Positions 50,801-62,951 of a stretch of DNA of 64,000 nt are shown piece after piece. The notes under the pieces are model-generated. The model ran no database searches. It saw nothing but the letters and a program-made list of their open reading frames with translations, and had not been told where the DNA came from. How positions within the stretch are numbered: position 1 is the stretch's first letter; the number at the start of each line of letters is the position of its first letter. The translations under genes were made by a program, and so were the position numbers. Source of the stretch: Microcebus murinus (taxonomy: Eukaryota; Chordata; Mammalia; Primates; Cheirogaleidae); contig NC_134126.1 in the NCBI RefSeq assembly GCF_040939455.1, positions 1,054,001 through 1,118,000 on the forward strand, in the 5' to 3' direction.

Positions 50801-51848
50801 CGCCTGCCGTCGGTGAGTGGACACAGCCAGATCCGCACTGCGCCCTGCCTGCCCGTCTACCGTGGGTGAGTGGACACAGCCAGATCCACACTGCGCCCTG
50901 ACTGCCCGTCTGCCGTTTGTGAGTGGACACAGCCAGATCCGCACTGCTCCCTGCCTGACCCTCTCCCGTGGGTGAGTGGACACAGCCATATCCGCACTGC
51001 GCCCTGCCTGCCCGTCTCCCGTGGGTGAGTGGACACAGCCAGATCCGCACTGCACGCTGCCTGCCCGTATCCCGTAGGCGAGTGGACACAGCCAGATCCG
51101 CACTGCGCGCTGCCTGCCCTTCTGTCTTGGGCGAGTGGACACAGCCATATCCGCACTGCGCCCTGCCTGCCCGTCTCCCGTGGGTGATTGGACACCGCCA
51201 GATCCGCACTGCGCCTTGCCTGCCCTTCCACCGTGGGTAAGTGGACACAGCCAGATCCGCACTGCAGCCTGCCTGCCCCTATGCCGTGGGTGAGTGGACA
51301 CAGCCAGATCCGCACTGCGCCCTGCCTGCCCATCTCCCGTCTGTCAGTGGACATAGCCAGATCCACACAGAACATCCTCTGCCCGTCTCCCGTGGGTGAG
51401 TGGACACAGCCAGATCCGCACTGCGCCCTGCCTGCCCGTCTCCCGTTCGTGAGTGGACACAGCCAGATCCGCACTGCGCCCTGCCTGCCCGTCTCCAGTG
51501 GGCGAGTGGACACAGCCAGGTCCACATTGCGCCCTGCCTGCCCGTCTGCCGTGGGCGAGTGGACACAGCCAGATCCGCACTGCGCCCTGCCTGACCGTCT
51601 GCCGTGGGTGAGTGGACACAGCCAGATCCACACTACGCCCTGCCTGTCCGTCTGCCGTGGGCGAGTGGACACAGCCAGATCCGCAATGCGCCCTGCCTGA
51701 CCATCTGCCATCGGTGAGTGGACACAGTCAGATCCGCACTGCGACCTTCCTCCCCGTCTCCCGTGGGTGAGTGGACACAGCCAGATCCACACTGCGCCCT
51801 GCCTGCCCGTCTGCCGTGGGTGAGTGGACACAGCCAGATCCGCACTGC
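46640..51848. repeat. 5.2-kb block repeated at a 6,889-bp offset, copy 1
   Basis: Matches 53,529-58,737 at a constant offset of 6,889 bp, equal to 130 x 53 minus 1. The missing base is the net change of the indel-barcode module at 49,122. Two differences were noticed: GCCATGGG near 48,848 against GCCGTGGG, and CGTCTGCCG near 50,909 against CTTCTGCCG. Markers are GTGAACAC at 47,585, GATTTGCAC near 47,865 and GTGGACCCAGCC near 48,752. Confidence 0.85.
49122..49332. repeat. Indel-barcode module, copy 5
   Basis: Same module, 10,122 bp after copy 4. The insertion reads CTGCCTTGACCGCC as in the 7.1 kb module, while the first deletion is the CACACCAG type of the 30-39 kb modules, so this copy combines features of both forms. 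Confidence 0.9.
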
Positions 51849-54753
51849 ACGATGCCTGCCCGTATCCCGTGGGCGAGTGGACACAGCCAGATCCGCACTG
51901 CGCGCTGCCTGCCCTTCTGTCTTGGGCGAGTGGACACAGCCATATCCGCACTGCGCCCTGCCTGCCCGTCTCCCGTGGGTGATTGGACACCGCCAGATCC
52001 GCACTGCGCCTTGCCTGCCCTTCCACCGTGGGTGAGTGGACACAGCCAGATCCGCACTGCGGCCTGCCTGCCCCTATGCCGTGGGTGAGTGGACACAGCC
52101 AGATCCGCACTGCGCCCTGCCTGCCCATCTCCCGTATGTCAGTGGACATAGCCAGATCCACACAGCACATCCTCTGCCCGTCTCCCGTGGGTGAGTGGAC
52201 ACAGCCAGATCCGCACTGCGCCCTGCCTGCCCGTCTCCCGTTCGTGAGTGGACACAGCCAGATCCGCACTGCGCCCTGCCTGCCCGTCTCCAGTGGGCGA
52301 GTGGACACAGCCAGGTCCACATTGCGCCCTGCCTGCCCGTCTGCCGTGGGCGAGTGGACACAGCCAGATCCGCACTGCGCCCTGCCTGACCGTCTGCCGT
52401 GGGTGAGTGGACACAGCCAGATCCACACTACGCCCTGCCTGTCCGTCTGCCGTGGGCGAGTGGACACAGCCAGATCCGCAATGCGCCCTGCCTGACCATC
52501 TGCCATCGGTGAGTGGGCACAGTCAGATCCGCACTGCGACCTTCCTCCCCGTCTCCCGTGGGTGAGTGGACACAGCCAGATCCGCACTGCGCCCTGACTG
52601 CCCGTCTCCCGTGGGTGAGTGGACAGAGCGAGATCCGCACTGCGCACTGCCTGCCCGTCTCCTGTGGGTGAGTGGACACAGTCAGATCCGCACTGCGCCC
52701 TGCCTGCCCGTCTATCGTGGGTGAGTGGACACAGCCAGATCCGCACTGCGCCCTGCCTGACTGTCTGCCGTGGGTGAGTGGACACAGCCAGATCCGCACT
52801 GCGCCCTGCCTGCCCGACTGCCGTAGGTCAGTGGTCATAGCCAGATCCACACAGCACCCTCTCTGTCCGTCTCCCGTGGGTGAGTGGACACAGCCAGATC
52901 CACACTGCGCCTTGCCTGCCCTTCTTCCGTGGGTGAGTGGACACAGCCAGATCCGCACTGCGCCCTGCCTGCCCGTCTGCCGTGGGTGAGTGGACACAGC
53001 CAGATCCGCACTGCGCCCTGCCTGCCCGTCTCCCGTGGGTGAGTGGACACAGCCAGAACCACACTGCGCCCTGCCTGCCCGTCTATCGTGGGTGAGTGGA
53101 CACAGCCAGATCCACACTGCGCCCTGCCTGACCGTCTGCCGTGGGTGAGTGGACACAGCCAGATCCGCACTGCGCCTTGCTTGCCCGTCTGACGTGGGTC
53201 AGTGGACATAGCCAGATCCACACAGCACCGTCGTTGCCCGTATCCCGTGGGTGAGTGGACACAGCCAAATCCACACAGCGCCTTTTCTAACCGCCTCCCG
53301 TGTGTGAGTGGACACAGCCAGATCCGCACTGCGCCCTGCCTGCCCGACTGCCGTGGGTGACTGGACACAGCCAGATCCGCACTGCGCCCTGCCTGACCGT
53401 CTGCCGTGGGTGAGTGGACACAGCCAGATCCGCACTGCGCCCTGCCTGCCCATCTCCCGTCTGTCAGTGGACATAGCCAGATCCACACAGCACCTCCTAT
53501 GCCCGTCTCCCGTGGGTGAGTGGACAGAGCCAGATCCGCACTGCGCCCTGCCTGCCCGTCTCCCGTTCGTGCGTGGACACAGCCAGATCCGCACTGCGCC
53601 CTGCCTGCCCGTCTCCAGTGGGCGAGTGGACACAGCCAGATCCACATTGCGCCCTGCCTGCCCGTCTGCCGTGGGTGTGTGGACACAGCCAGATCCGCAC
53701 TGCGCCCTACCTGCCCGTCTCCCGTGGGCGAGTGGACACAGCCAGATCCGCACTGCGCCCTGTCTGCCCGACTGCCGTGGGTGAGTGGACACAGCCAGAT
53801 CCGCACTGCGCCTTGCCTGCACGTCTCCAGTCAGTGAGTGGACACAGCCAGATCCGCACTGCGCCCTGCCTGCCCGTTTCCCGTGGGTGAATGGACACAG
53901 CCAGATCCGCACTGCGCCCTGCCTGCCCGTCTCCAGTGGGCGAGTGGACACAGCCAGATCCACACTACGCCCTGCCTGCCCGTCTGCCGTGGGCGAGTGG
54001 ACACAGCCAGATCCGCACTGCGCCCTGCCTGACCGTCTGCCGTGGGCGAGTGGACACAGCCCGATCCACACTGCGCCCTGCCTGTCCGTCTGCCGTGGGC
54101 GAGTGGACACAGCCAGATCCGCACTGCGCCCTGCCTGCCCGTCTCAAGTGGGCGAGTGGACACAGCCAGATCCGCACTGCGCCCTGCCTGCCCGTCTGCC
54201 GTGGGCACGTGGACACAGCCAGATCCGCACTGCGCCCTGCCTGACCATCTGCCGTGGGTGAGTGGACACAGCCAGATCCGCACTGCGCCCTGCCTGACCG
54301 CCTGCCGTGGGTGAGTGGACACAGCCAGATCCGCACTGCGCCATGCCTGCCCGTCACCCGTGGGAGAGTGGACACAGCCAGATCCGCACTGCGCCCTGCC
54401 TGACCGCCTGCCGTGGGAGAGTGGACACAGCCAGATCCGCACTGCGCCCTGCCTGCCCGTCTCCCGTGGGCGAGTGAACACAGCCAGATCCGCACTGCGC
54501 CCTGCTTGACCGTCTACCGTGGGTGAGTGGACACAGCCAGATCCACACTGTGCCCTGCCTGCCCGTCTGCCGTGGGCGAGTGGACACAGCCAGATCCGCA
54601 CTGCGCCCTGCCTGACCGTCTCACGTGGGTGAGTGGACACAGCCAGATCCGCACTGCGCCCTGCCAGCCCGTCTGCCGTGGGTGACTGGACACAGCCAGA
54701 TCCGCACTGCGCCCTGCCTGACCGTATCCCGTGGGTGAGTGGACACAGCCAGA
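51817..54753. repeat. 2.9-kb block matching 40,900-43,836
   Basis: Offset 10,917 bp (206 x 53 minus 1) from the first copy of the 4,081-bp unit, including all five divergent monomers (52,142; 52,831; 53,202; 53,255; 53,467). It overlaps the start of the 6,889-bp copy 2, so this region is a mosaic in which two duplication histories meet. It keeps the fifth divergent unit that the 46.6 kb copy lost, so it descends from a version like the 40.9 kb one. Confidence 0.8.
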
Positions 54754-57700
54754 TTTGCACTGCGCCTTGCCTGCCCGTCTCACGTGGGTGAGTGGACACA
54801 GCCAGATCCGCACTGCGCCCTACCTGCCCGTCTCCCGTGGGTGAGTGGACACAGCCAGATCCACACTGCGCCCTGCCTGCCCGTCTGCCGTGGGCGAGTG
54901 GACACAGCCAGATCCGCACTGCGCACTGCCTGACCCTCTGCCGTGGGCGAGTGGACACAGCCAGATCCGCACTGCGCACTGCCTGACCGTCTGCCGTGGG
55001 TGAGTCGACACAGCCAGATCCGTACTGCGCCCTGCCTGACCGCCTGCCGTCGGTGAGTGGACACAGCCAGATCCGCACTGCGCCCTGCCAGCCCGTCTAC
55101 CGTGGATGAGTGGACACAGCCAGATCCACACTGCGCCCTGACTGCCCGTCTGCCGTGGGTGAGTGGACACAGCCAGATCCGCACTGCGCCCTGCCTGACC
55201 CTCTCCCGTGGGTGAGTGGACACAGCCAGATCCGCACTGCGCCCTGCTTGCCCGTCTCCCGTTGGTGAGTGGACACAGCCTGATCCGCACTGCGCCCTGC
55301 CTGCCCGTCTCCCGTGGGTGAGTGGACACTGCCAGATCCGCACTGCACGCTGCCTGCCCGTCTCCCGTGGGAGAGTGGACACAGCCAGATCCGCACTGCG
55401 CGCTGCCTGCCCGTCTGTCGTGGGCGAGTGGACACAGCCATATCCGCACTACGCCCTGCCTGACCGTCTGCCGTGGGTGAGCGGACACAGCCAGATCCAC
55501 ACTGCGCCCTGCCTGCCCGTCTGCCGTTGGCGAGCGGACACAGCCAGATCCGCACTGCGCACTGCCTGACCGTCTGCCGTGGGTGAGTGGACACAGCCAG
55601 ATCCGCACTGCGCCCTGCCTGCCAGTCTCCCGTCAGTTAGTGGACCCAGCCAGATCCGCACAGCGCCCTGCCTGCCCGTCTCCTGTGGGTGAGTGGACAC
55701 AGCCAGATCCGCACTGCGCCCTGCCTGCCCGTCTGCCGTGGGTGAGTGGACACAGCCAGATCCGCACTGCGACTTGCCTGCCCGTCTCCCGTCAGTGAGT
55801 GGACACAGCCAGATCCGCACTGCGCCCTGCCTGCCCGTCTCCCGTGGGCGAGTGGACACAGCCAGATCCGCACTGCGCCCTGCCTGCCCGTCTCCAGTGG
55901 GCGAGTGGACACAGGCAGATCCACACTGCGCCCTGCCTGCCCGTCTGCCGTGGGCGAGTGGACACAGCCAGATCCGCACTGCGCCCTGCCTGACCGTCTG
56001 CCATGGGCGAGTGGACACACCAGATCCACACTGCGCCGTGCCTGTCCGTCTGCCGTGGGCGAGTGGACACAGCCAGATCCGCACTGCGCCCTGCCTTGAC
56101 CGCCAGCCGTGGGTGAGTGGACACAGCCAGATCCGCACTGCGCCCTGCCTGCCCGTCTCCCGTGGGCGAGTGGACACAGCCAGATCCGCACTGCGCCCTG
56201 CCTGACCGCCTCCGTGGGTGAGTGGACACAGCCAGTTCCGCACTGCGCCCTGCCTACCCGTCTCCCGTGGGCGAGTGGACACAGCCAGATCCGCACTGCG
56301 CCCTGCCTGCCCTTCTGCCGTGGGTGAGTGGACACAGCCAGATCCGCACCGCGCCCTGCCTGCCCTTCTCCCGTCAGTGAGTGGACACAGCCAGATCCAC
56401 ACTGCGCCCTGCCTGCCCATGTCCCGTGGGTGAGTGGACACAGCCAGATCCGCACTGCGCCCTGCCTGCCCGTCTCCCGTGGACGAGTGGACACAGCCAG
56501 ATCCACACTGCGCCCTGCCTGACCGTCTCCCGTGGGTGAGTGGACACAGCCAGATCCGCACTGCGCCCTGCCTGACCGTCTCCCGTCGGTGAGTGGACAC
56601 AGCCAGATCCGCACTGCGCCTTGCCTGCCCGTCTCACGTGGGTGAGTGGACACAGCCAGATCCGCACTGCGCCCTACCTGCCCGTCTCCCGTGGGTGAGT
56701 GGACACAGCCAGATCCACACTGCGCACTGCCTGACCGTCTGCCGTGGGTGAGTCGACACACCCAGATCCGTACTGCGCCCTGCCTGACCGCCTGCCGTGG
56801 GTGAGTGGACACAGCCAGATCCGCACTGTGCACTGCCTGACCGTCTGCCGTGGGTGAGTGGACACAGCCAGATCCGCACTGCGCCCTGCCTGACCGCCTG
56901 CCGTGGGTGAGTGGACACAGCCAGATCCGCACTGCGCCCTGCCTGCCCGTCACCCGTGGGCGAGTGGACACAGCCAGACCCGCACTGCGCCCTGCCTGAC
57001 CGCCTGCCGTGGGTGAGTGGACACAGCCAGATCCGCACTGAGCCCTGCCTGCCCGTCTCCCGTGGGCGAGTGGACACAGCCAGATCCGCACTGCGCCCTG
57101 CTTGACCGTCTGCCGTGGGTGAGTGGACACAGCCAGATCCACACTGCGCCCTGCCTGCCTGTCTGCCGTGGGTGAGTGGACACAGCCAGATCCGCACTGC
57201 GCCCTGCCTGACCGTCTCCCGTGGGTGAGTGGACACAGCCAGATCCGCACTGCGCCCTGCCTGCCCGTCTGCCGTGTGTGACTGGACACAGCCAGATCCG
57301 CACTGCGCCCTGCCTGACCGTCTCCCGTGGGTGAGTGGACACAGCCAGATCCGCACTGCACCTTGCCTGCCAGTCTCACGTGGGTGAGTGGACACAGCCA
57401 GATCCGCACTGCGCCCTGCCTGACCGCCTGCCGTGGGTGAGTGGACACAGCCAGATGCGCACTGCGCCCTGCCTGCCCGTAAACCGTGGGCGAGTGGACA
57501 CAGCCAGATCCGCACTGCGCCCTGCCTGACCGCCTGCCGTAGGCGAGTGGACACAGCCAGATCCGCACTGCGCACTGCCTGACCGTCTGCCGTGGGCGAG
57601 TGGACACACCCAGATCCGCACTGCGCACTGCCTGACCGTGTGCCGTGGGTGAGTCGACACAGCCAGATCCGTACTGCGCCCTGCCTGACCGCCTGCCGTC

Positions 57701-58737
57701 GGTGAGTGGACACAGCCAGATCCGCACTGCGCCCTGCCTGCCCGTCTACCGTGGGTGAGTGGACACAGCCAGATCCACACTGCGCCCTGACTGCCCTTCT
57801 GCCGTTTGTGAGTGGACACAGCCAGATCCGCACTGCTCCCTGCCTGACCCTCTCCCGTGGGTGAGTGGACACAGCCATATCCGCACTGCGCCCTGCCTGC
57901 CCGTCTCCCGTGGGTGAGTGGACACAGCCAGATCCGCACTGCACGCTGCCTGCCCGTATCCCGTAGGCGAGTGGACACAGCCAGATCCGCACTGCGCGCT
58001 GCCTGCCCTTCTGTCTTGGGCGAGTGGACACAGCCATATCCGCACTGCGCCCTGCCTGCCCGTCTCCCGTGGGTGATTGGACACCGCCAGATCCGCACTG
58101 CGCCTTGCCTGCCCTTCCACCGTGGGTAAGTGGACACAGCCAGATCCGCACTGCAGCCTGCCTGCCCCTATGCCGTGGGTGAGTGGACACAGCCAGATCC
58201 GCACTGCGCCCTGCCTGCCCATCTCCCGTCTGTCAGTGGACATAGCCAGATCCACACAGAACATCCTCTGCCCGTCTCCCGTGGGTGAGTGGACACAGCC
58301 AGATCCGCACTGCGCCCTGCCTGCCCGTCTCCCGTTCGTGAGTGGACACAGCCAGATCCGCACTGCGCCCTGCCTGCCCGTCTCCAGTGGGCGAGTGGAC
58401 ACAGCCAGGTCCACATTGCGCCCTGCCTGCCCGTCTGCCGTGGGCGAGTGGACACAGCCAGATCCGCACTGCGCCCTGCCTGACCGTCTGCCGTGGGTGA
58501 GTGGACACAGCCAGATCCACACTACGCCCTGCCTGTCCGTCTGCCGTGGGCGAGTGGACACAGCCAGATCCGCAATGCGCCCTGCCTGACCATCTGCCAT
58601 CGGTGAGTGGACACAGTCAGATCCGCACTGCGACCTTCCTCCCCGTCTCCCGTGGGTGAGTGGACACAGCCAGATCCACACTGCGCCCTGCCTGCCCGTC
58701 TGCCGTGGGTGAGTGGACACAGCCAGATCCGCACTGC
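53529..58737. repeat. 5.2-kb block repeated at a 6,889-bp offset, copy 2
   Basis: Copy of 46,640-51,848 with the same marker order. It ends at 58,737, where copy 1 continues with CTGCACGATGCC and this copy with CTGCGCCCTGCC. Together with the intervening 51,849-53,528 it forms a 6,889-bp period. Confidence 0.85.
56011..56221. repeat. Indel-barcode module, copy 6
   Basis: Same module at 6,889 bp after copy 5, identical in form. The next expected copy, near 62,952, is absent because the array there switches to a different block exactly at that monomer boundary. Confidence 0.9.
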
Positions 58738-60607
58738 GCCCTGCCTGACCGTCTTCCGTGGGTGAGTGGACACAGCCAGATCCGCACTGCGCCCTGCCTG
58801 ACCGTCTCCCGTGGGCGAGTGGACACAGCTAGATCCGCACTGCGCCCTGCCTGCCAGTCTGCCGTGGGTGAGTGGACACAGCCAGATCCGCACTGCGCCC
58901 TGCATCACCGTCTGCCGTGGGTGAGTGGACACAGCCAGATCCACACTGCGCCCTGCCTGCCCGTCTGCCGTGGGTGAGTGGACACAGCCAGATCTGTACT
59001 GCGCCCTGCCTGACCGTCTCCCGTGGGTGAGTGGACACAGCCAGATCCGCACTGCGCCCTGCCTGCCCGTCTCCCGTGGGTGAGTGGACACAGCCAGATC
59101 CGCACTGGGCCTTGCCTGCCCGTCTCCCGTCGGTGAGTGGACACAGCCAGATCCGCACTGCGCCCTGCCTACCCGTCTCCCGTGGGTGAGTGGACACAGC
59201 CAGATCCGCACTGCGCGCTGCCTGCCCGTCTCCCGTGGGCGAGTGGACACAGCCAGATCCTCACTGCGCCCTGCCTGCCCGTCTGTCGTGGGCGAGTGGA
59301 CACAGCCAGATCCGCACTACGCCCTGCCTGACCGTCTGCCGTGGGTGAGTGGACACAGCCAGATCCACACTGCGCCCTGCCTGCCCGTCTGCCTTGGGCG
59401 AGCGGACACAGCCAGATCCGCACTGCGCACTGCCTGACCGTCTGCCGTGGGTGAGTGGACACAGCCAGATCCGCACTGCGCCCTGCCTGCCCGTCTGCCA
59501 TGGGCGAGTAACACAGCCAGATCCACAATGCGCCCTGCCTGCCCGTCTGCCGTGGGGGAGCGGACACGGCCAGATCCGCACTGCGCCCTGCCTGCCCCTA
59601 TGCCGTGGGAGAGTGGACACAGCCAGATCCGCACTGCGCCCTGCCTGACCGTCTGCCGTGGGTGAGTGGACACAGCCAGATCCGCACTGCGCCCTGCCTG
59701 ACCGCCTGCCGTGGGTGAGTGGACACAGCCAGATCCGCACTGCGCCCTGGCTGCCCGTCTCCCGTGGGCGAGTGGACACAGCCGGATCCGCACTGCGCCC
59801 TGCCTGCCCTTCTGCCGTGGGTGAGTGGACACAGCCAGATCCGCACTGCGCCCTACCTGCCCGTCTCCCGTGGGTGAGTGGATACAGCCAGATCCGCACT
59901 GCGCCCTGCCTGCCCGTCTGCCGTGGGTGAGTGGACACAGCCAGATCCGCACTGCGCCTTGCCTGCCCGTCTCCCGTCAGTGAGTGGACACAGCCAGATC
60001 CGCACTGCGCCCTGCCTGACCGTCTGCCGTGGGCGAGTGGACACAGCCCGATCCACACTGCGCCCTGCCTGTCCGTCTGCCGTGGGCGAGTGGACACAGC
60101 CAGATCCGCACTGCGCCCTGCCTGACCGTCTGCCGTGGGTGAGTGGACACAGCCAGATCCGCACTGCGCCCTGCCTGACCGCCTGTCGTGGATGAGTGGA
60201 CACAGCCAGATCCGCACTGCGCCCTGCCTGCCCGTCTCCCGTGGGTGAGTGGACACAGCCAGATCCGCACTGCGCCCTGCCTGCCCGTCTGCCATGGGCG
60301 AGTGGACACAGCCAGATTTGCACTGCGCCCTGCCTGACCGTCTGCCGTGGGTGAGTGGACACAGCCAGATCCGCACTGCGCCCTGCCTGCCCCTATGCCG
60401 TGGGAGAGTGGACACAGCCAGATCCGCACTGCGCCCTGCCTGACCGTCTGCCGTGGGTGAGTGGACACAGCCAGATCCGCACTGCGCCCTGCCTGACCGC
60501 CTGCCGTGGGTGATTGGACACAGCCAGATCCGCACTGCGCCCTGCCTGCCCGACTCCCGTGGGCGAGTGGACACAGCCGGATCCGCACTGCGCCCTGCCT
60601 GCCCTTC
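58738..60607. repeat. Locally duplicated stretch with little match to the large blocks
   Basis: About 35 monomers with no long match that I could find to the other large blocks. It has its own 15-unit (795-bp) duplication: the CCTATGCCGTGGGAGAG monomer near 59,593 and the following run to 59,846 recur near 60,388-60,641. One unit near 59,506 has lost a base (GCGAGTAACACAG). Private markers include CATCACCGTCTGCC near 58,903 and GACACGGCCAG near 59,563. Confidence 0.7.
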
Positions 60608-62951
60608 TGCCGTGGGTGTGTGGACACAGCCAGATCCGCACTGCGCCCTACCTGCCCGTCTCCCGTGGGCGAGTGGACACAGCCAGATCCGCACTGCGCC
60701 CTGTCTGCCCGACTGCCGTGGGTGAGTGGACACAGCCAGATCCGCACTGCGCCTTGCCTGCACGTCTCCCGTCAGTGAGTGGACACAGCCAGATCCGCAC
60801 TGCGCCCTGCCTGCCCGTTTCCCGTGGGTGAATGGACACAGCCAGATCCGCACTGCGCCCTGCCTGCCCGTCTCCAGTGGGCGAGTGGACACAGCCAGAT
60901 CCACACTACGCCCTGCCTGCCCGTCTGCCGTGGGCGAGTGGACACAGCCAGATCCGCACTGCGCCCTGCCTGACCGTCTGCCGTGGGCGAGTGGACACAG
61001 CCCGATCCACACTGTGCCCTGCCTGTCCGTCTGCCGTGGGCGAGTGGACACAGCCATATCCGCACTGCGCCCTGCCTGCCCGTCTCAAGTGGGCGAGTGG
61101 ACACAGCCAGATCCGCACTGCGCCCTGCCTGCCCGTCTGCCGTGGGCGCGTGGACACAGCCAGATCCGCACTGCGCCCTGCCTGACCATCTGCCGTGGGT
61201 GAGTGGACACAGCCAGATCCGCACTGCGCCCTGCCTGACCGCCTGCCGTGGGTGAGTGGACACAGCCAGATCCGCACTGCGCCATGCCTGCCCGTCACCC
61301 GTGGGAGAGTGGACACAGCCAGATCCGCACTGCGCCCTGCCTGACCGCCTGCCGTGGGAGAGTGGACACAGCCAGATCCGCACTGCGCCCTGCCTGCCCG
61401 TCTCCCGTGGGCGAGTGAACACAGCCAGATCCGCACTGCGCCCTGCTTGACCGTCTACCGTGGGTGAGTGGACACAGCCAGATCCACACTGTGCCCTGCC
61501 TGCCCGTCTGCCGTGGGCGAGTGGACACAGCCAGATCCGCACTGCGCCCTGCCTGACCGTCTCACGTGGGTGAGTGGACACAGCCAGATCCGCACTGCGC
61601 CCTGCCAGCCCGTCTGCCGTGGGTGACTGGACACAGCCAGATCCGCACTGCGCCCTGCCTGACCGTATCCCGTGGGTGAGTGGACACAGCCACATCCGCA
61701 CTGCGCCTTGCCTGCCCGTCTCACGTGGGTGAGTGGACACAGCCAGATCCGCACTGCGCCCTACCTGCCCGTCTCCCGTGGGTGAGTGGACACAGCCAGA
61801 TCCACACTGCGCCCTGCCTGCCCGTCTGCCGTGGGCGAGTGGACACAGCCAGATCCGCACTGCGCACTGCCTGACCGTCTGCCGTGGGCGAGTGGACACA
61901 GCCAGATCCGCACTGCGCACTGCCTGACCGTCTGCCGTGGGTGAGTCGACACAGCCAGATCCGTACTGCGCCCTGCCTGACCGCCTGCCGTCGGTGAGTG
62001 GACACAGCCAGATCCGCACTGCGCCATGCCTGCCCGTCTACCGTGGATGAGTGGACACAGCCAGATCCACACTGCGCCCTGACTGCCCGTCTGCCGTGGG
62101 TGAGTGGACACAGCCAGATCCGCACCGCGCCCTGCCTGACCCTCTCCCGTGGGTGAGTGGACACAGCCAGATCCGCACTGCGCCCTGCTTGCCCGTCTCC
62201 CGTTGGTGAGTGGACACAGCCTGATCCGCACTGCGCCCTGCCTGCCCGTCTCCCGTGGGTGAGTAGACACTGCCAGATCCGCACTGCACGCTGCCTGCCC
62301 GTCTCCCGTGGGAGAGTGGACACAGCCAGATCCGCACTGCGCGCTACCAGCCCGTCTGTCGTGGGCGAGTGGACACAGCCATATCCGCACTACGCCCTGC
62401 CTGACCGTCTGCCGTGGGTGAGCGGACACAGCCAGATCCACACTGCGCCCTGCCTGCCCGTCTGCCATTGGCGAGCGGACACAGCCAGATCCGCACTGCG
62501 CACTGCCTGACCGTCTGCCGTGGGTGAGTGGACACAGCCAGATCCGCACTGCGCCCTGCCTGCCCGTCTCCCGTCAGTTAGTGGACACAGCCAGATCCGC
62601 ACAGCGCCCTGCCTGCCCGTCTCCCGTGGGTGAGTGGACACAGCCAGATCCGCACTGCGCCCTGCCTGCCCGTCTGCCGTGGGTGAGTGGACACAGCCAG
62701 ATCTGCACTGCGACTTGCCTGCCCGTCTCCCGTCAGTGAGTGGACACAGCCAGATCCGCACTGCGCCCTGCCTGCCCGTCTCCCGTGGGCGAGTGGACAC
62801 AGCCAGATCCGCACTGCGCCCTGCCTGCCCGTCTCCAGTGGGCGAGTGGACACAGGCAGATCCACACTGCGCCCTGCCTGCCCGTCTGCCGTGGGCGAGT
62901 GGACACAGCCAGATCCGCACTGCGCCCTGCCTGACCGTCTGCCATGGGCGA
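60608..62951. repeat. 2.34-kb block matching 53.7-56.0 kb
   Basis: Matches about 53,667-56,010 at an offset of 6,941 bp (131 x 53 minus 2; one base from the 56.0 kb module and one from the deletion near 59,506). It carries GTGAACAC at 61,415, the CGTATCCCG monomer near 61,664, CACGTG near 61,722, GTCGAC near 61,947 and GTCAGTTAGTGG near 62,571. It stops exactly at a monomer boundary. Confidence 0.8.

Noticed and set aside
14124..58737. Large near-identical duplications as assembly artefacts
   Set aside because: Copies differ by real substitutions (for example 15,979/23,715; 17,670/25,406; about 48,848/55,737; about 50,909/57,798), which pure duplication of one read set would not give. Not fully excluded without read support.
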